Of a stretch of 64,000 nucleotides of DNA, positions 63,212 to 64,000 are shown one piece after another. Location: positions 1 to 64,000 of the forward strand of contig JBBRQU010000009.1 in the NCBI GenBank assembly GCA_038225855.1, given 5' to 3'. The stretch's first letter is position 1; every line of letters starts with the position of its first letter. Both the position numbers and the translations under genes were made by a program. The DNA is from CAHJXF01 sp038225855 (GTDB lineage Bacteria > Pseudomonadota > Gammaproteobacteria > Burkholderiales > Burkholderiaceae_D). The notes beneath the pieces are model-generated. The model ran no database searches. It saw only the letters and a list, made by a program, of their open reading frames with translations, and had not been told where the DNA came from.

Positions 63212-63325
63212 TCAGGTTGATTGAGGCGCCTCATCGAAGCGCCAGCCAAACAAGCCGCCATAAAAAAGCGCGCCCTCCTCCATGTCCGGGACGGCAAACG
63301 TGAAGTACGCGAGTTCGGCAGCCAT
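63212..63325 (-). pseudogene. truncated VOC/glyoxalase family gene
   Basis: A start at 63325 gives 37 residues MAAELAYFTFAVPDMEEGAL then FYGGLFGWRFDEAPQST and a stop. This matches the first beta-alpha-beta unit of a VOC-superfamily protein (YFTFxVxDxxxxxxFYxxLFGW), normally 115-130 residues. The rest of the domain is missing and the stop is 11 bases before the qor start, so this is a remnant left by deletion. A longer in-frame start at 63445 overlaps the pnp terminator and is not credible. Confidence 0.65.
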
Positions 63326-63382
63326 GATGAATCCATGTTCCGTCATTGCGACGCCAACCTTCCAATCAACGGAAGGTTTCAG

Positions 63383-63408
63383 AAAAAAGGGCGCATAGCG
63401 TGCGCCCT
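63383..63408 (-). terminator. rho-independent terminator of pnp
   Basis: On the minus strand GGGCGCA-CGCTA-TGCGCCC forms a perfect 7-base-pair stem followed by TTTTTT. It lies 34 bases downstream of the pnp stop, ending the pnp transcript before the VOC remnant. Confidence 0.9.
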
Positions 63409-63441
63409 TCGATCGATCAACGTGAGCCCATGCCCCGAGTA

Positions 63442-64000
63442 TCACGCCGGATGTTCTTCGGCCGGAGCGCGTTGCGGCGCAGGAGCATCGCCGCCCACCG
63501 CCTTCATCGACAAGCGCAGGCGTCCCTTGTCGTCGGCCTCGAGCACCTTGACTTTCACGACCTGGCCTTCCTTCAGATAGTCGGCCACTGCGTTAACTCG
63601 CTCGTTGGCGATCTGGCTGATGTGCAAGAGACCGTCCTTGCCCGGCAGGACCTGAACGATCGCGCCGAAGTCGAGCAGCTTCAATACCGTGCCTTCGTAG
63701 ATCGTGCCGACTTCGACTTCGGCCGTCAGATCCTGGATGCGCTTCTTGGCCAATTGCCCGGCCGCGGCATCGACCGACGCGATCGTCACGATGCCGTCGT
63801 CGTTGATGTCGATCTGGGTCTTGGTCTCTTCGGTCAACGCACGAATCGTCGAGCCGCCCTTGCCGATCACGTCGCGGATCTTCTCGGGATTGATCTTGAT
63901 CGTGATCAGACGCGGCGCGAAATCGGACAACTCGGTCTTGGTGTGCGGCAACGCCTCTTGCATCTTGCTCAGGATATGCATGCGCGCTTCCTGCGCCTGC
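63442..64000 (-). CDS. pnp: polynucleotide phosphorylase, 3' part of gene
   Basis: This is the C-terminal region of PNPase; the gene continues past the window edge in the same frame. It covers the end of the catalytic core (EARMHILSKM), the KH domain (LITIKINPEKIRDVIGKGGS with the GxxG loop) and the S1 domain (EVGTIYEGTVLKLLDFGAIV, GLLHISQIANERVNAVADYL). The protein degrades mRNA by phosphorolysis and works in the degradosome. The tail is short (APAPQRAPAEEHPA). Confidence 0.96.
   Translation of the reverse strand, partial: QAQEARMHILSKMQEALPHTKTELSDFAPRLITIKINPEKIRDVIGKGGSTIRALTEETKTQIDINDDGIVTIASVDAAAGQLAKKRIQDLTAEVEVGTIYEGTVLKLLDFGAIVQVLPGKDGLLHISQIANERVNAVADYLKEGQVVKVKVLEADDKGRLRLSMKAVGGDAPAPQRAPAEEHPA

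Overview
The window is GC-rich bacterial chromosome that fits a betaproteobacterium of Burkholderiales type. The pointers are a DUF2863 gene, an H-NS-like gene, the sdhCDAB-sdhE-gltA layout with a GntR gene and mdh nearby, and the pnp / qor / tpiA / secG / tRNA-Leu / nuoA-N block. A form IC RuBisCO operon and a sulfur-handling cluster suggest a facultative chemolithoautotroph. The species cannot be read from the sequence. Nothing shows phage or plasmid genes, insertion sequences or CRISPR. No stretch longer than about 300 bases lacks a gene.

Layout. 1-81 is the tail of an upstream gene. 174-6095 is a sulfur cluster: on the minus strand an ArsR-type thiol sensor, two half-size YeeE/YedE proteins, a broken DUF442-SQR fusion gene, a TauE exporter, a full-length YeeE transporter, a secreted protein and a small membrane protein; on the plus strand a persulfide-dioxygenase-like metallo-beta-lactamase fold protein. 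6097-12959 is the Calvin cycle module: divergent cbbR, then cbbL, cbbS, rpe, cbbX, fbp and phosphoribulokinase. 13043-18204 is the minus-strand sdhCDAB-sdhE-gltA operon. 18428-20540 holds a Crp/Fnr regulator, a His-tailed periplasmic protein and a GntR regulator. 20792-30764 holds mdh, prpB, prpC, a hypothetical gene, prpD and acnA. This propionate/TCA run is interrupted by a lower-GC islet with a methyltransferase and a VapBC pair.

30976-43697 is mixed metabolism: a DUF2863 protein, an MFS pump, an orphan peptide-binding protein, an M14 peptidase, an aminotransferase, an H-NS-like protein, the two subunits of a 3-oxoacid CoA-transferase, a thioesterase, a short-chain dehydrogenase, ETF-ubiquinone oxidoreductase and a membrane protein. 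43707-60500 is a NUDIX hydrolase and the complete complex I operon nuoA-N. Two non-nuo genes (DUF4019 and Uma2) are spliced between nuoD and nuoE by 4-base start/stop overlaps. 60589-64000 is tRNA-Leu(GAG), secG, tpiA, a quinone oxidoreductase, a truncated VOC gene and the 3' part of pnp.

Together the genes describe reduced-sulfur sensing and import feeding electrons to the quinone pool, CO2 fixation under CbbR, and a TCA/propionate core joined to complex I, SDH and ETF-QO. Points worth a second look are the doubly lesioned SQR gene, the genes spliced into nuo, REP-like hairpins in operon spacers (including between cbbL and cbbS), several clean palindromic operators, and the methyltransferase/VapBC islet.
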